Source of the DNA: Streptomyces sp. WZ.A104
Lineage (GTDB): Bacteria > Actinomycetota > Actinomycetes > Streptomycetales > Streptomycetaceae
Assembly: GCF_002382885.1 (NCBI RefSeq)
Contig: NZ_NWVL01000005.1
Location: 62,001-126,000 of the forward strand
DNA: 64,000 bases
Direction of reading: 5' to 3'
Part shown: one piece after another, positions 42,983 through 51,467 of the stretch
How the letters are laid out: each line of letters begins with the position of its first letter
How positions within the stretch are numbered: position 1 is the first letter of the stretch
Notes under the pieces: model-generated
Seen by the model: only the letters and a program-made list of their open reading frames with translations
The model's database searches: none
What the model was told of the DNA's origin: nothing
Translations under genes and position numbers: made by a program

Positions 42983-45388
42983 TCAGGAGAGCCGCACCTT
43001 CACCGTCTGCGTCGCCCCGCGCGTACCGGAGAGGTCGCCGAAGACCAGCCGCAGCGACGCCCCGGTGGCCGCCGATGTCACGGTCGACGGCTTCGAGACG
43101 ACCGAGGCGACCGCCCGGTCCCACGTGAGGGTCAGGCTCGTCCGCATGCGCATGGGGTCGCTGACGCACACGGTGGCTGTCCCGTCGGCGTGTTCGGTGA
43201 CCATCACCGAACAGGGGGCGTCCGCCACCAGCGGGCCGATGCTCCCGCCGAACCAGAAGTTGACGGCGGTCAGCCCGATCGACGGGACCGCGACGCCCTG
43301 CTGGTCGTCGGTGTTGGCGAGCACCCGCAGCCAGTCGCTGTCCGCCGCCCGCGCCGCGGTCCGCTGTTCGGTCGCGCCCGGCAGCACCTGGTAGACGTAG
43401 GCGGCGTCCGTCGGGTTCTGGCCGTGGTCGAACCAGAGGGTGAGGTATTTGCGCGAGACCGGGTCCGTGGAACCCGCGGTGTTGATGTCGCTCCAGCGCC
43501 CGGTCCGGTTCTCCCGCAGAGCCTTCACGGTGGCCCCGCCGGGGAAGACGTAGCCGCCGTGTCCGGCGAGATGCGCCCAGGAGGTGTTGGTCAGCGTCGC
43601 CGACCAGGGGAGGGTTCTCGGTGTGGCCGAACCGCCGACGGTGAAGGGGGCGTTGCCCACCGGCCCCAGGTTGCGGTTGTCGACCGTGCTCTCCACGGCC
43701 GCGCCGTCCCGGCCGTGGATGCCCGCGCCCAGGCACACCACGGTGTCGTCGAGGAAGAACCACGACTTCTTCGCCATCAGCGTGCTCGACAGCCCCTTCA
43801 GGTACTGCCCCACCGCCGCGCGCTTCTTGTCGGTGACCCCGCCGACCCAGTTCACATCGGGCAGGGACGCGCCCCAGTCACCGCCTGCCCCGTCGGCCAG
43901 CGGCTTGCGCGAGACCGTGGTCCCGGGCAGCCGGTAGGGGTCCACAGTGGGCCAGAAAGCGTCGCTGTACTGGCCGTTGGCGAACGTGTCGCCCCACCAG
44001 TAGAGCATCCCCGCCCCGGTGTGCCAGCCGCGCAGATTCTCGCCGTTGCCGGTCTCGTAGTAGGTGATCCGCCTATCGGCCATGCTCAGTGCGGCGGCCC
44101 AGCCGGGGCGGCGGTGGGTGGCCCGGGCCATGTCGGGGAAGAGCCGGTGGCCGTCCGGCTCGGGCACCACCGTGAGCGAGGTGTCGTCCAGGACGCTCTT
44201 GATCCGGGCCAGTGAGGTCAGCCCGAGTGAGGGGTCGCTCAGCGGCGGGCTGTAGTAGTCGCGCTGCGCCCAGCCCTTGACCAGCCCCCGCCAGCGGGCG
44301 TTCTCGGCGGCCGACGCGCCCCGGCCGAGCAGCACGATCGACGCGAGGACCGGATGGCCGCGCCGGTGGTCGTCGCCCTCGCCGCGGCTGATGGCCCGGC
44401 CCGCGACGGAGTCCATGACAAGACCGTTGTAGAGGAAGGGGGCCCAGGCGTTCTCCACCGCGTCGAACACCACCTGCCGCCGCGGGTCGGTGACCTCCCA
44501 CGCGGTCCCCTTGAGGAGTGCGAACAGCAGCCCGAGCCCGCCGAGCATCACCGATCCGTAGCTGCCGGTGTAGGGCACGGTGGTGTGCTGGATGAACGAG
44601 CCGTCGGCGTAGAGCCCGTCGCCCTTGGTCACCAGCGGGAAGACGGGGGAGAGGGCGTCCCGGGCCAGGGCGATCTTGGCCGAGGTCCCGCCGACGACCC
44701 CCCGCAGGGCCAGCACCCGGCACAGATCGACCCGGTTGGCCCCGGTGCTCGTCCCGGTGTACGAGGCCACGGTGGAGTCCGGTACGAAGTGGTCCACCGC
44801 GGCGCAGTAGCGCGCGAGCCGCTCCGGGGGGAGGGCGTCGTACAGCAGCACACACACGTCCAGCAGGGCCTGGGGTGCGCCGATCTGCCAGCTGTACCAG
44901 TTCCCGTACCGGGTCTGCTGGTCGTTGTACACCTGGCTGTGGAGGTGATCGAGGCCCCTGATCACGGCGTCGCGCAGTCCGGCGTCCCCGGTCAGCCCGG
45001 TGCCCTGCTGGCGGTAGGCCTGCGCCATGGTGCTGAGGCGGAGGAAGCTGTCGGCCATCCGCCCGGAGAAGACGTACGACTCGGGGTCGGTGTCCGGGTC
45101 CGGGTCGGCGAACACGGCGTCGGGCCACAGCGATCCGTCCGCCGGGGCCATGGTCTCCAGCAACTGCCGGGCCCGCGTACCGAGGTCGGCCAGCCGGCTC
45201 CTGAACGGTTCGGCGGTCGGGCTGAATCCCTCGCCGAGGATCAGTGCGCTCCACGTGGCGCGCAGGGCGGTGTACGGATCGTCGTCGGCGGCGGCGTGGG
45301 GCGCGGGCAGCACCAGCGCGCCGCCGCCCGTGGCAGTGAGTGCCGCGGAGGTGGCCAGAAAGGTACGGCGGGACCAGGCAGAAGTCAT
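42983..45388 (-). CDS. Secreted PL8 family polysaccharide lyase
   Basis: An 801-residue lyase of the hyaluronate/chondroitin AC/xanthan lyase family, cleaving uronate-linked glycans by beta-elimination outside the cell. A Tat-type signal (SRRTFLAT, 6-13) precedes an Ala-rich h-region ending near HAAA. Catalytic residues appear as Asn218, His268 and Tyr277; their spacings (50 and 9) equal those of pneumococcal hyaluronate lyase Asn349, His399 and Tyr408. An alpha-toroid comes first, followed by beta-sandwich domains. The ATG at 45388 is chosen to begin the Tat signal. Substrate within the family is open. Confidence 0.93.
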   Translation of the reverse strand: MTSAWSRRTFLATSAALTATGGGALVLPAPHAAADDDPYTALRATWSALILGEGFSPTAEPFRSRLADLGTRARQLLETMAPADGSLWPDAVFADPDPDTDPESYVFSGRMADSFLRLSTMAQAYRQQGTGLTGDAGLRDAVIRGLDHLHSQVYNDQQTRYGNWYSWQIGAPQALLDVCVLLYDALPPERLARYCAAVDHFVPDSTVASYTGTSTGANRVDLCRVLALRGVVGGTSAKIALARDALSPVFPLVTKGDGLYADGSFIQHTTVPYTGSYGSVMLGGLGLLFALLKGTAWEVTDPRRQVVFDAVENAWAPFLYNGLVMDSVAGRAISRGEGDDHRRGHPVLASIVLLGRGASAAENARWRGLVKGWAQRDYYSPPLSDPSLGLTSLARIKSVLDDTSLTVVPEPDGHRLFPDMARATHRRPGWAAALSMADRRITYYETGNGENLRGWHTGAGMLYWWGDTFANGQYSDAFWPTVDPYRLPGTTVSRKPLADGAGGDWGASLPDVNWVGGVTDKKRAAVGQYLKGLSSTLMAKKSWFFLDDTVVCLGAGIHGRDGAAVESTVDNRNLGPVGNAPFTVGGSATPRTLPWSATLTNTSWAHLAGHGGYVFPGGATVKALRENRTGRWSDINTAGSTDPVSRKYLTLWFDHGQNPTDAAYVYQVLPGATEQRTAARAADSDWLRVLANTDDQQGVAVPSIGLTAVNFWFGGSIGPLVADAPCSVMVTEHADGTATVCVSDPMRMRTSLTLTWDRAVASVVSKPSTVTSAATGASLRLVFGDLSGTRGATQTVKVRLS

Positions 45389-45524
45389 GGGAGGGCTCCG
45401 GGTCGCTGACGTGTGTCCGGCGGGAACCGGTGCGCCGAGTGCGGACCTGATCCCGGGATCCGACTGTTCTGAGCGGGCGGCCACTTTCTAGCAGTCACCG
45501 GACGACTCGCTCAATGACTTTGGC

Positions 45525-45547
45525 TGAATTGATCGTATCGATCGCTT
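45525..45547 (-). promoter_or_regulatory. Candidate operator upstream of the lyase gene
   Basis: Read on the minus strand this contains GATCGATACGATC, which matches the site before the binding-protein gene (GATCGATTCGATT) at 11 of 13 positions. It lies about 140 bp upstream of the lyase start. The DeoR/LacI-type regulator encoded next door is the natural candidate to bind it. Confidence 0.55.
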
Positions 45548-45648
45548 GCGGGGGCGTGTAGAAGCGCGCGGAGCGCGATCAGGTAGTCGCCGGTCCCGAA
45601 CTCGCCGCATCGAGGCAAATCCGTGCTCGGATCGTTTCGAGCGGATGT

Positions 45649-45660
45649 GATCGATATGGT
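45649..45660 (+). promoter_or_regulatory. Candidate operator upstream of the regulator gene
   Basis: GATCGATATGGT, a weaker match to the same motif, 45 bp upstream of the regulator start and within a longer tgtga/tcaca inverted repeat (about 45646-45667). A related GATCGTTTCGAG is at 45630. Suggests autoregulation. Confidence 0.4.
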
Positions 45661-45704
45661 TGTCACAGGTCAGAGCCCAGCCGTCTCCGAGCCCAGGGGG
45701 ATCC

Positions 45705-46820
45705 ATGCGACTGCACGTCGACCAGCGCCACGAGCGAGTACTGGAGCTCGTCCGCGAGCGCGGCAGTCTGCGCGTCGCGGAACTCGCCGCGGAGCTCGGC
45801 ATGTCCGCGGTCACGCTGCGCCGGGACGTCGAGGCGCTGGCGGCCCAGGGGCTGGTGGAGCGGCTGCACGGTGCCGTTGTGTGGCCCTCGGGACAGCCCC
45901 GGCCCGTACCCGCCGCCCCCTCCGCCGAAGGGCTGGTGGTGGGCATGGTGGTGCCGACCACCGAGTACTACTACGCGGATGTGGTGCGCGGCGCCCGGGA
46001 GACCGTCGAGGCCGCGGGTGCCCGGTTGACCATCGGGCTCTCCCACTACCTCCCGGACGAGGACGCGGCCCAGACCCGCCGCCTGCTGTCCACGGGAGCC
46101 GACGGGCTGCTGCTCACGCCGAGCTGGGAGCGCGGTTGCCCGGAGCCGGGCGAGGGGCTGTGGGCGGTGGAGCAGGAGACACCGGTGGTGCTGGTGGAGC
46201 GCTGGGCCCCGCTCGGCCATCCGGCGGCGGGCCTGGACCGGGTGCGCTCGGACCACGCCCACGGGGCCGCCGAGGCGGTGGCGCACCTGGCCGGGCTCGG
46301 CCACCGGGCGATCGCGCTCGCCGTGCAGGACAGCCCCACCGCGCCCCGTCTCAAGGTCGGCTACCGGGCCGCGGTCGAGGCGCTGGGACTGAGCCCGGTC
46401 CCTGCCTCACCACTGGAGAACACCCCCTCACGATCGGAGCAGGACCGGTTCGAACGGACGCTGGAGTATCTCTGTGAGGGTGTGGCGAGCGGCCATGTGA
46501 CCGCCGCGATCGTGCACAGCGACGCCGACGCGATCGTTCTCATCCCCCGGCTCCAGGCCCGGGGCGTACGGGTGCCCGAGGACCTCGCGGTGATCGCGTA
46601 CGACGACGAGGTCGCCTCCCTCGCCGACCTGCCGCTCACCGCCGTGGCCCCGGACAAGCGCGCCGTGGGCGCCGCCGCCGCACGGCTCCTGCTGTCCCGC
46701 CTCGGCGCGTCGGACCCGGATGCGCCGGCCGCCCGCACGGCGGGCCCCGGAGCCCGCCGCCACCTCGACATCCTGCCGGCCCTGCGCATCCGGGTCTCGT
46801 GCGGAGCCGCCGCTTCCTGA
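45705..46820 (+). CDS. DeoR-type HTH / LacI-type sensor hybrid regulator
   Basis: A 371-residue regulator. The N-terminus is a DeoR-like winged helix (about 1-60: DQRHERVLELVRERGSLRV, LAAELGMSAVTLRRDVEAL, GLVERLHGAVV) and the rest is a LacI/periplasmic-binding-type sensor (about 78-360: GMVVPTTEYYYADVVRGAR, STGADGLLLTPS, LGHRAIALAV, AIVHSDADAIVLIPRL, DLAVIAYDDEVASLADLPLT). Such hybrids respond to sugars or sugar phosphates. It lies between the lyase and the transporter operon and very likely controls both. AGGGGG precedes the ATG. Confidence 0.9.
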   Translation: MRLHVDQRHERVLELVRERGSLRVAELAAELGMSAVTLRRDVEALAAQGLVERLHGAVVWPSGQPRPVPAAPSAEGLVVGMVVPTTEYYYADVVRGARETVEAAGARLTIGLSHYLPDEDAAQTRRLLSTGADGLLLTPSWERGCPEPGEGLWAVEQETPVVLVERWAPLGHPAAGLDRVRSDHAHGAAEAVAHLAGLGHRAIALAVQDSPTAPRLKVGYRAAVEALGLSPVPASPLENTPSRSEQDRFERTLEYLCEGVASGHVTAAIVHSDADAIVLIPRLQARGVRVPEDLAVIAYDDEVASLADLPLTAVAPDKRAVGAAAARLLLSRLGASDPDAPAARTAGPGARRHLDILPALRIRVSCGAAAS

Positions 46821-46923
46821 CCGGGCGTCAGTCCAGGATGCCGAGAGGGATGCCGGTGCGGAGCTCGGAGCCCTGCGGTGAGGTGATGTCGGCGGGCAGC
46901 GGGACCGCGCCCCACCGCATGCG

Positions 46924-46944
46924 TGATCGATTCGATTGAATTGG
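46924..46944 (+). promoter_or_regulatory. Candidate operator upstream of the transporter operon
   Basis: tgatcgattcgattgaatt, containing GATCGATTCGATT, lies about 95 bp before the binding-protein start and shares its core with the site upstream of the lyase. A TTGACG that could serve as a -35 element follows at about 46955. Likely target of the regulator at 45705. Confidence 0.55.
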
Positions 46945-47036
46945 TCATTTGCTCTTGACGGTGATCGGTTCTGCGCAAAATGATGTGTGGCGTTCGCCTC
47001 ATCTCCCGCAGTCCGAGGTCTCGTAGGAGTCGGCCC

Positions 47037-48341
47037 ATGCCCCGTAACGTCCGTACGTCCCGCATCGCCCTCGCGGCGTCCGCCGCTTCCCTGACCCTGC
47101 TCGTCACCGCCTGCGGCGGCTCGGGCTCGGACTCCTCGGCCCCCGGCGACGGCGAGCCCGTCACCCTCACCTTCTGGTCGGCCACCGCGGGCGCCAAGGA
47201 GACGGCCGACGCGTTCAACAAGGCGCACACCGGCATCAAGGTGAGGTTCTCACTGGTCCCGGCGGGCCCTGAGGGCGTCACCAAGCTGTCCAACGCGGTC
47301 AAGGGCGGCAACGCCCCCGACGTGGCGACCATGGACTACTCCGCCCTGCCCGAGTACGCCAGCGAGGGCAACCTGGAAGACCTCACCGCCGGCTCCGGCG
47401 ACCTGGTGAAGAAGGAGTTCCCCGAGGCGGTCCAGTCCCTGGTCAACCTCGGTGGCTCCACCTGGGCGGTGCCCTTCGACGTCACGCCCATCCAGCTCTT
47501 CTACCGCAAGGACCTGTTCGAGAAGTACGGGGTCGACGTGCCGAAGACCTGGGCGGAGTACCGTACGGCCGCCGAGAAGATCCACCGAGGCGACCCGGAC
47601 ATCACCATCACCAACTTCGGCGGCGGCGACCCCGCCCTGCTCTCCGGCCTGGCCTGGCAGGCGGGTGCCCGGTGGTACGGCACCGAGGGCGACGCCTGGA
47701 AGGTGAACATCGACGACCCGGCCTCCCGGAAGGTCGCCGCCTACTGGGACGACCTCCTCGCGGACGGCCTGGCGTCCAGGACCCCGCTGTGGGGCGAGGG
47801 CGAGACCAAGGAGCGTGCCACCGGGAAGGTCGCCACCATCATCGGCGCCGCCTGGAGCGCGGGGAACTTCCCCGTCAGCTACCCCGACGCCAAGGGCAAG
47901 TGGGGCATAGCCCCGCTGCCGACCTGGGAGGGAAAGCCGAGCACCGGCATGTACGGCGGAACCTCCTACGTCGTGCCCAAGGGCAGCAAGCACACCGAGG
48001 CCGCCGCCGAGTTCATCAAGTGGGTCACGACCGACCCCGAGGCCATGACGGCCCGCCTCAGCTCGCTGAAGACCCCCAGCAGCGCCCTGCCCGCCAACGA
48101 GGGCATGCGAGCCGCGGCGGCGAAGGAGTTCGACAACTCCTACTTCGGAGACCAGGACGTCTACGCGCTGGCGGGTGAGGCCGCCGACACCATCGTGCCC
48201 GGCTGGACCTGGGGCCCGGTGCAGCAGCAGGTGACCTCGGCGCAGCTGGCCGCGGGCGGCGACCACACCAGGATGCTGAGCACCGGACAGGCGAAGGGCG
48301 AGAAGGCGGTCACCGACCGCGGCCTGAAGCTGGCCCAGTAG
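47037..48341 (+). CDS. Sugar ABC transporter substrate-binding lipoprotein
   Basis: A 434-residue family 1 solute-binding protein. The signal peptide ends in the lipobox LVTAC with Cys26 as lipidation site. Family features: VTLTFWSATAGAKETADAFN, PDVATMDYSALPEYASEGNL, VPFDVTPIQLFYRKDLFEKY and GMYGGTSYVVPKGSKHTEAA. It captures oligosaccharides for the two permeases downstream. No ATPase gene is present, as is normal in Streptomyces where MsiK serves many sugar transporters. AGGAG precedes the ATG. A hairpin after the stop separates it from the permeases. Confidence 0.95.
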   Translation: MPRNVRTSRIALAASAASLTLLVTACGGSGSDSSAPGDGEPVTLTFWSATAGAKETADAFNKAHTGIKVRFSLVPAGPEGVTKLSNAVKGGNAPDVATMDYSALPEYASEGNLEDLTAGSGDLVKKEFPEAVQSLVNLGGSTWAVPFDVTPIQLFYRKDLFEKYGVDVPKTWAEYRTAAEKIHRGDPDITITNFGGGDPALLSGLAWQAGARWYGTEGDAWKVNIDDPASRKVAAYWDDLLADGLASRTPLWGEGETKERATGKVATIIGAAWSAGNFPVSYPDAKGKWGIAPLPTWEGKPSTGMYGGTSYVVPKGSKHTEAAAEFIKWVTTDPEAMTARLSSLKTPSSALPANEGMRAAAAKEFDNSYFGDQDVYALAGEAADTIVPGWTWGPVQQQVTSAQLAAGGDHTRMLSTGQAKGEKAVTDRGLKLAQ

Positions 48342-48351
48342 CCGCGCGCCC

Positions 48352-48376
48352 GGCCCGGGACGCAGCGTCCCGGGCC
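48352..48376 (+). terminator. Intra-operon hairpin after the binding-protein gene
   Basis: A 10-bp stem ggcccgggac (48352-48361) and gtcccgggcc (48367-48376) with a 5-nt loop, 10 bp past the stop. Placed between the binding-protein and permease genes, it probably lowers permease expression or stabilises the upstream message. Confidence 0.75.
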
Positions 48377-48460
48377 CGCCGACGCCCTCAGGACGGCCAC
48401 CGCACCGAGGCCCGACCTCCAGCCGTCCCCCTCCCTCCCGACCCGCCGAAGGAGCAACAG

Positions 48461-49453
48461 GTGGCAGCCCCACTCGCCCGGCCGGCCAAGACCCCGCCGC
48501 CCCGGCCCGCACCGCCGGCGGCCGCCACCGCCGGACCGGGAAGGCCCGGCGCCCCGGGCGGCCCCGGCACCCGCAGCGGACAGCGCAGGGCCGTGGCGCT
48601 CTTCACCGTGCCGTTCTTCGCCCTCTTCCTTGCCGTCACCGTCCTGCCGTTGCTCTACGCGGGGTGGATGAGCCTCTTCCGGGAGGAGTCCTCCGGCCTC
48701 GGATTCGGCGGAACCGAGCGCGCCTTCGCCGGGTTCGGCAACTTCACCGAAGCCCTCGGGGACGAGGCGTTCCTCCGTTCGTTCGGGAACATCGCGCTCT
48801 ACTGCGTGCTGTACATCCCCGCCATGGTCGGCGGTGCGCTCATCCTCGCCCTGCTCGTCGACTCGACCCTGGCCCGCGCCCGGCGCTTCTTCCAGATCGC
48901 CTACTTCCTGCCGCACGCCGTGCCCGGCCTGATCGCCTCGCTGATCTGGCTCTACCTCTACACCCCGGGCCTCAGCCCGGTCACCGACGCCCTCGACGCG
49001 TTCGGTGCGAGCTGGAACTTCTTCGGCGAGGACGAGGCGATCCTCTCGGTCGTCAACATCTCCGCCTGGCAGTGGACCGGCTACAACATGATCATCTTCT
49101 ACGCGGGCCTCCAGGCCGTTCCCCGCGAAGTGCTGGAAGCCGCCACCGTCGACGGAGCCGGAGCCCTGCGCACCGCCCTCCAGGTCAAGATCCCGATGAT
49201 CCGGCCGACCGTCGTCCTGACCCTGCTCTTCACCTGCGTCGGCGCCATCCAGCTCTTCGACGCCCCCAAACTCGTACAACTGCGGGCCAACACCATGGGC
49301 GAGGACTGGTCACCGACCATGTTCATCTACACCGCCGCCTTCAAGGGCCATGACTACGGCCTGGCCGCCGCGAGCTCGCTGCTGCTCGCCCTCGTCGCGG
49401 GCCTGCTGTCCTTCGTCGTCACCAAGCTCGGCAACCGGTGGAAGGCCTCATGA
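48461..49453 (+). CDS. Sugar ABC transporter permease (MalF-like)
   Basis: A 330-residue inner-membrane permease with six predicted helices after a Pro/Gly/Ala-rich N-terminal extension (1-40). The EAA loop reads EAATVDGAGALRTALQVKIP (about 226-245), which docks the ATPase. GTG start after GAAGGAG. It overlaps the next permease by 4 bp (ATGA). Confidence 0.94.
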   Translation: MAAPLARPAKTPPPRPAPPAAATAGPGRPGAPGGPGTRSGQRRAVALFTVPFFALFLAVTVLPLLYAGWMSLFREESSGLGFGGTERAFAGFGNFTEALGDEAFLRSFGNIALYCVLYIPAMVGGALILALLVDSTLARARRFFQIAYFLPHAVPGLIASLIWLYLYTPGLSPVTDALDAFGASWNFFGEDEAILSVVNISAWQWTGYNMIIFYAGLQAVPREVLEAATVDGAGALRTALQVKIPMIRPTVVLTLLFTCVGAIQLFDAPKLVQLRANTMGEDWSPTMFIYTAAFKGHDYGLAAASSLLLALVAGLLSFVVTKLGNRWKAS

Positions 49454-50397
49454 ACACCCGGACAGCCACCCCCGATGCCCCGTCCGACCCCACCCGTAGA
49501 ACCCGGCGCGCCCGGACCGCCCGCCGCACCGCGCCACGGCCGCCGGCCCGCGGAGGCCGCACCGGGAGCCTCACCTCCCGGGTCGTGGTGAACACGGTGC
49601 TCGCCGTCGTCGCCGTCTACACCCTGATGCCGCTGACCTGGCTGCTCATCGCCTCCACCAAGAGCTACCGGGACCTGTTCGCGACCAACCCGTTCAGCCT
49701 GGGCGACTTCGCCCTGCTGTCCAACCTGGAGGCCCTCTTCGCCCACAACGACGGGGTGTTCGTCCGCTGGCTGCTCAACAGCCTCCTCTACACCGTCGTC
49801 GCCTCCGGGCTCTCCACCCTGATCTCGGTCGCCTGCGGCTATGCCTTCGACAAGTACGCCTTCCGGGGCCGGGAGAAGCTCTTCGGTGTCGTCCTCGTCG
49901 GCGTTCTCATCCCCTCGACCGTCGTCCAGCTCCCGCTGTACCTGATGGCCTCCGAACTCGGCCTCGTCAACACCTACTGGGCCGTCCTGATCCCCAGCCT
50001 CGTCAACCCGTTCGGCGTCTACCTGGCCCGCGTCTTCTCCGAGGGGTACGTCCCCGACGAGGTCCTGGAAGCGGCCAGGGTCGACGGGGCGGGGGAGGTG
50101 CGGACCTTCGTGAAGGTCTCCCTGCCGATGCTGGCGCCCGGCTTCGTGACCATCTTCCTGTTCTCGTTCACCGCAGGCTGGAACAACTTCTACGGCGCGC
50201 TCATGATGCTCAACGACGACCGGCTCTACCCCGTCAACCTGGGCCTGTTCATGTGGAACCAGAACGTCTACCAGCAGCCCGAGCTGTACCCGCTGGTGAT
50301 CATCGGGTCGCTCGTCGCCGTCGTCCCCCTGATCGTCGCCTTCCTCTGCCTCCAGCGCTTCTGGCGCTCGGGCCTCACCGCAGGAGCCGTCAAGTGA
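49450..50397 (+). CDS. Sugar ABC transporter permease (MalG-like)
   Basis: A 315-residue permease with six helices; the Arg/Pro/Thr-rich first 40 residues are cytoplasmic. The EAA loop is EAARVDGAGEVRTFVKVSLP (about 217-236). Its ATG overlaps the stop of the previous permease and its stop overlaps the GTG of the dehydrogenase, so translation is coupled on both sides. Confidence 0.94.
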   Translation: MNTRTATPDAPSDPTRRTRRARTARRTAPRPPARGGRTGSLTSRVVVNTVLAVVAVYTLMPLTWLLIASTKSYRDLFATNPFSLGDFALLSNLEALFAHNDGVFVRWLLNSLLYTVVASGLSTLISVACGYAFDKYAFRGREKLFGVVLVGVLIPSTVVQLPLYLMASELGLVNTYWAVLIPSLVNPFGVYLARVFSEGYVPDEVLEAARVDGAGEVRTFVKVSLPMLAPGFVTIFLFSFTAGWNNFYGALMMLNDDRLYPVNLGLFMWNQNVYQQPELYPLVIIGSLVAVVPLIVAFLCLQRFWRSGLTAGAVK

Positions 50398-51431
50398 GCC
50401 ACCCCGCCCCGTCCCGGCGGCCCCGCCCGCGCACTGTCCTGGCGATGAGCCGCGAGACCCGCGCGGCGGTCCTGGCCCCCGGGGCGCTGGACCGGATCGC
50501 CCGGATCGCCGACCTCGACCCCGGACTCCTCGTCACCGACTTCGACGCCGACGACCCGGCCCAGCGCGCCGGACTGCGCGACGCGGAGGTCCTGTTCACC
50601 GGGTGGGGCTGCCCGCCCCTGGGCTCCGCCGCCCTGAGCGCCATGCCCCGCCTGCGGGCCGTGATCCACGCCGCGGGCTCCGTCAAGCACCACATCACCC
50701 AGGACGTCTGGGACCGCGGCATCACCGTCAGCACCGCCGCGACCGCCAACGCCCTCCCCGTCGCCGAATACACCGTCGCGGCGATCCTCCTCTCCAACAA
50801 GCACGTCCTGCACAGCGCCCGCCTCTACCGCGAGGAACGCTCCCGCGTGAACCTCCTCACCCGGTTCCCGGCCATCGGCAACTACCGCCGCACCGTCGGC
50901 GTCGTCGGCGCCTCCCGCATCGGCCGCCGCGTCGTGGAACTGCTCCGCCCCCACGACCTGCGCGTCCTGGTCCACGACCCCTACCTCGACGAGGACGAAG
51001 CCCGTGCCCTCGGCGTCGAGCGGACCGGCCTGGACGCCCTGGTCTCCCTCAGCGACGTCGTCAGCATCCACGCCCCCGAACTCCCTTCGACCCGGCACCT
51101 GTTCGACGCCCCGCGCCTCGCGCTGATGCGGGACGGGGCGACGCTCGTCAACACCGCACGCGGCTCGCTGGTCGACACGGAAGCGCTGGTGAAGGAGCTG
51201 GCCGCCGGACGCCTCAACGCGGTGCTCGACCACACGGAACCGGAGGTCCTGCCTCCGGACTCGCCCCTCTACGACCTGCCGAACGTACTGCTCACCCCGC
51301 ACATCGCGGGTTCCCAGGGCGGCGAACTCCACCGGCTCGCGGACGCCGCGGTCGACGAGCTCGAACGGTACGCCCACGGACTGCCGTTCGCCCACGGGGT
51401 GGACCCGAGCACCCTGCACCAGCAGGCCTGA
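50394..51431 (+). CDS. D-isomer-specific 2-hydroxyacid dehydrogenase
   Basis: A 345-residue NAD-dependent dehydrogenase of the PGDH/formate dehydrogenase family. NAD loop VGVVGASRIGRRVVELL (about 164-180); catalytic Arg in VNTARGSLVD, Glu in HTEPEVLPPDSPLY and His in LLTPHIAGSQ. It interconverts a 2-hydroxy acid and a 2-oxo acid. In this operon the substrate may derive from uronate or another sugar acid, which is inferred from context. The GTG start overlaps the permease stop. Confidence 0.9.
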   Translation: MSHPAPSRRPRPRTVLAMSRETRAAVLAPGALDRIARIADLDPGLLVTDFDADDPAQRAGLRDAEVLFTGWGCPPLGSAALSAMPRLRAVIHAAGSVKHHITQDVWDRGITVSTAATANALPVAEYTVAAILLSNKHVLHSARLYREERSRVNLLTRFPAIGNYRRTVGVVGASRIGRRVVELLRPHDLRVLVHDPYLDEDEARALGVERTGLDALVSLSDVVSIHAPELPSTRHLFDAPRLALMRDGATLVNTARGSLVDTEALVKELAAGRLNAVLDHTEPEVLPPDSPLYDLPNVLLTPHIAGSQGGELHRLADAAVDELERYAHGLPFAHGVDPSTLHQQA

Positions 51432-51467
51432 CCCGTATCCGTACACCTGGAGCCGTGGGAGACCGCC

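Larger units (their letters stand above)
45389..45704. other. Divergent control region of the lyase and the regulator
   Basis: No gene is seen in these 316 bases. The region carries the GATCGAT-type sites listed separately and is AT-richer near 45515-45545 and 45645-45665. It must hold the promoters of the PL8 lyase (minus) and of the regulator (plus). Confidence 0.6.

Noticed and set aside
46828..46920. Minus-strand 30-codon frame starting MRWGAVPLP between the regulator and the binding-protein gene
   Set aside because: It reads plausibly like a protein end but has no clear ribosome site or homology, and its start lies next to the candidate operator; too weak to list as a gene.
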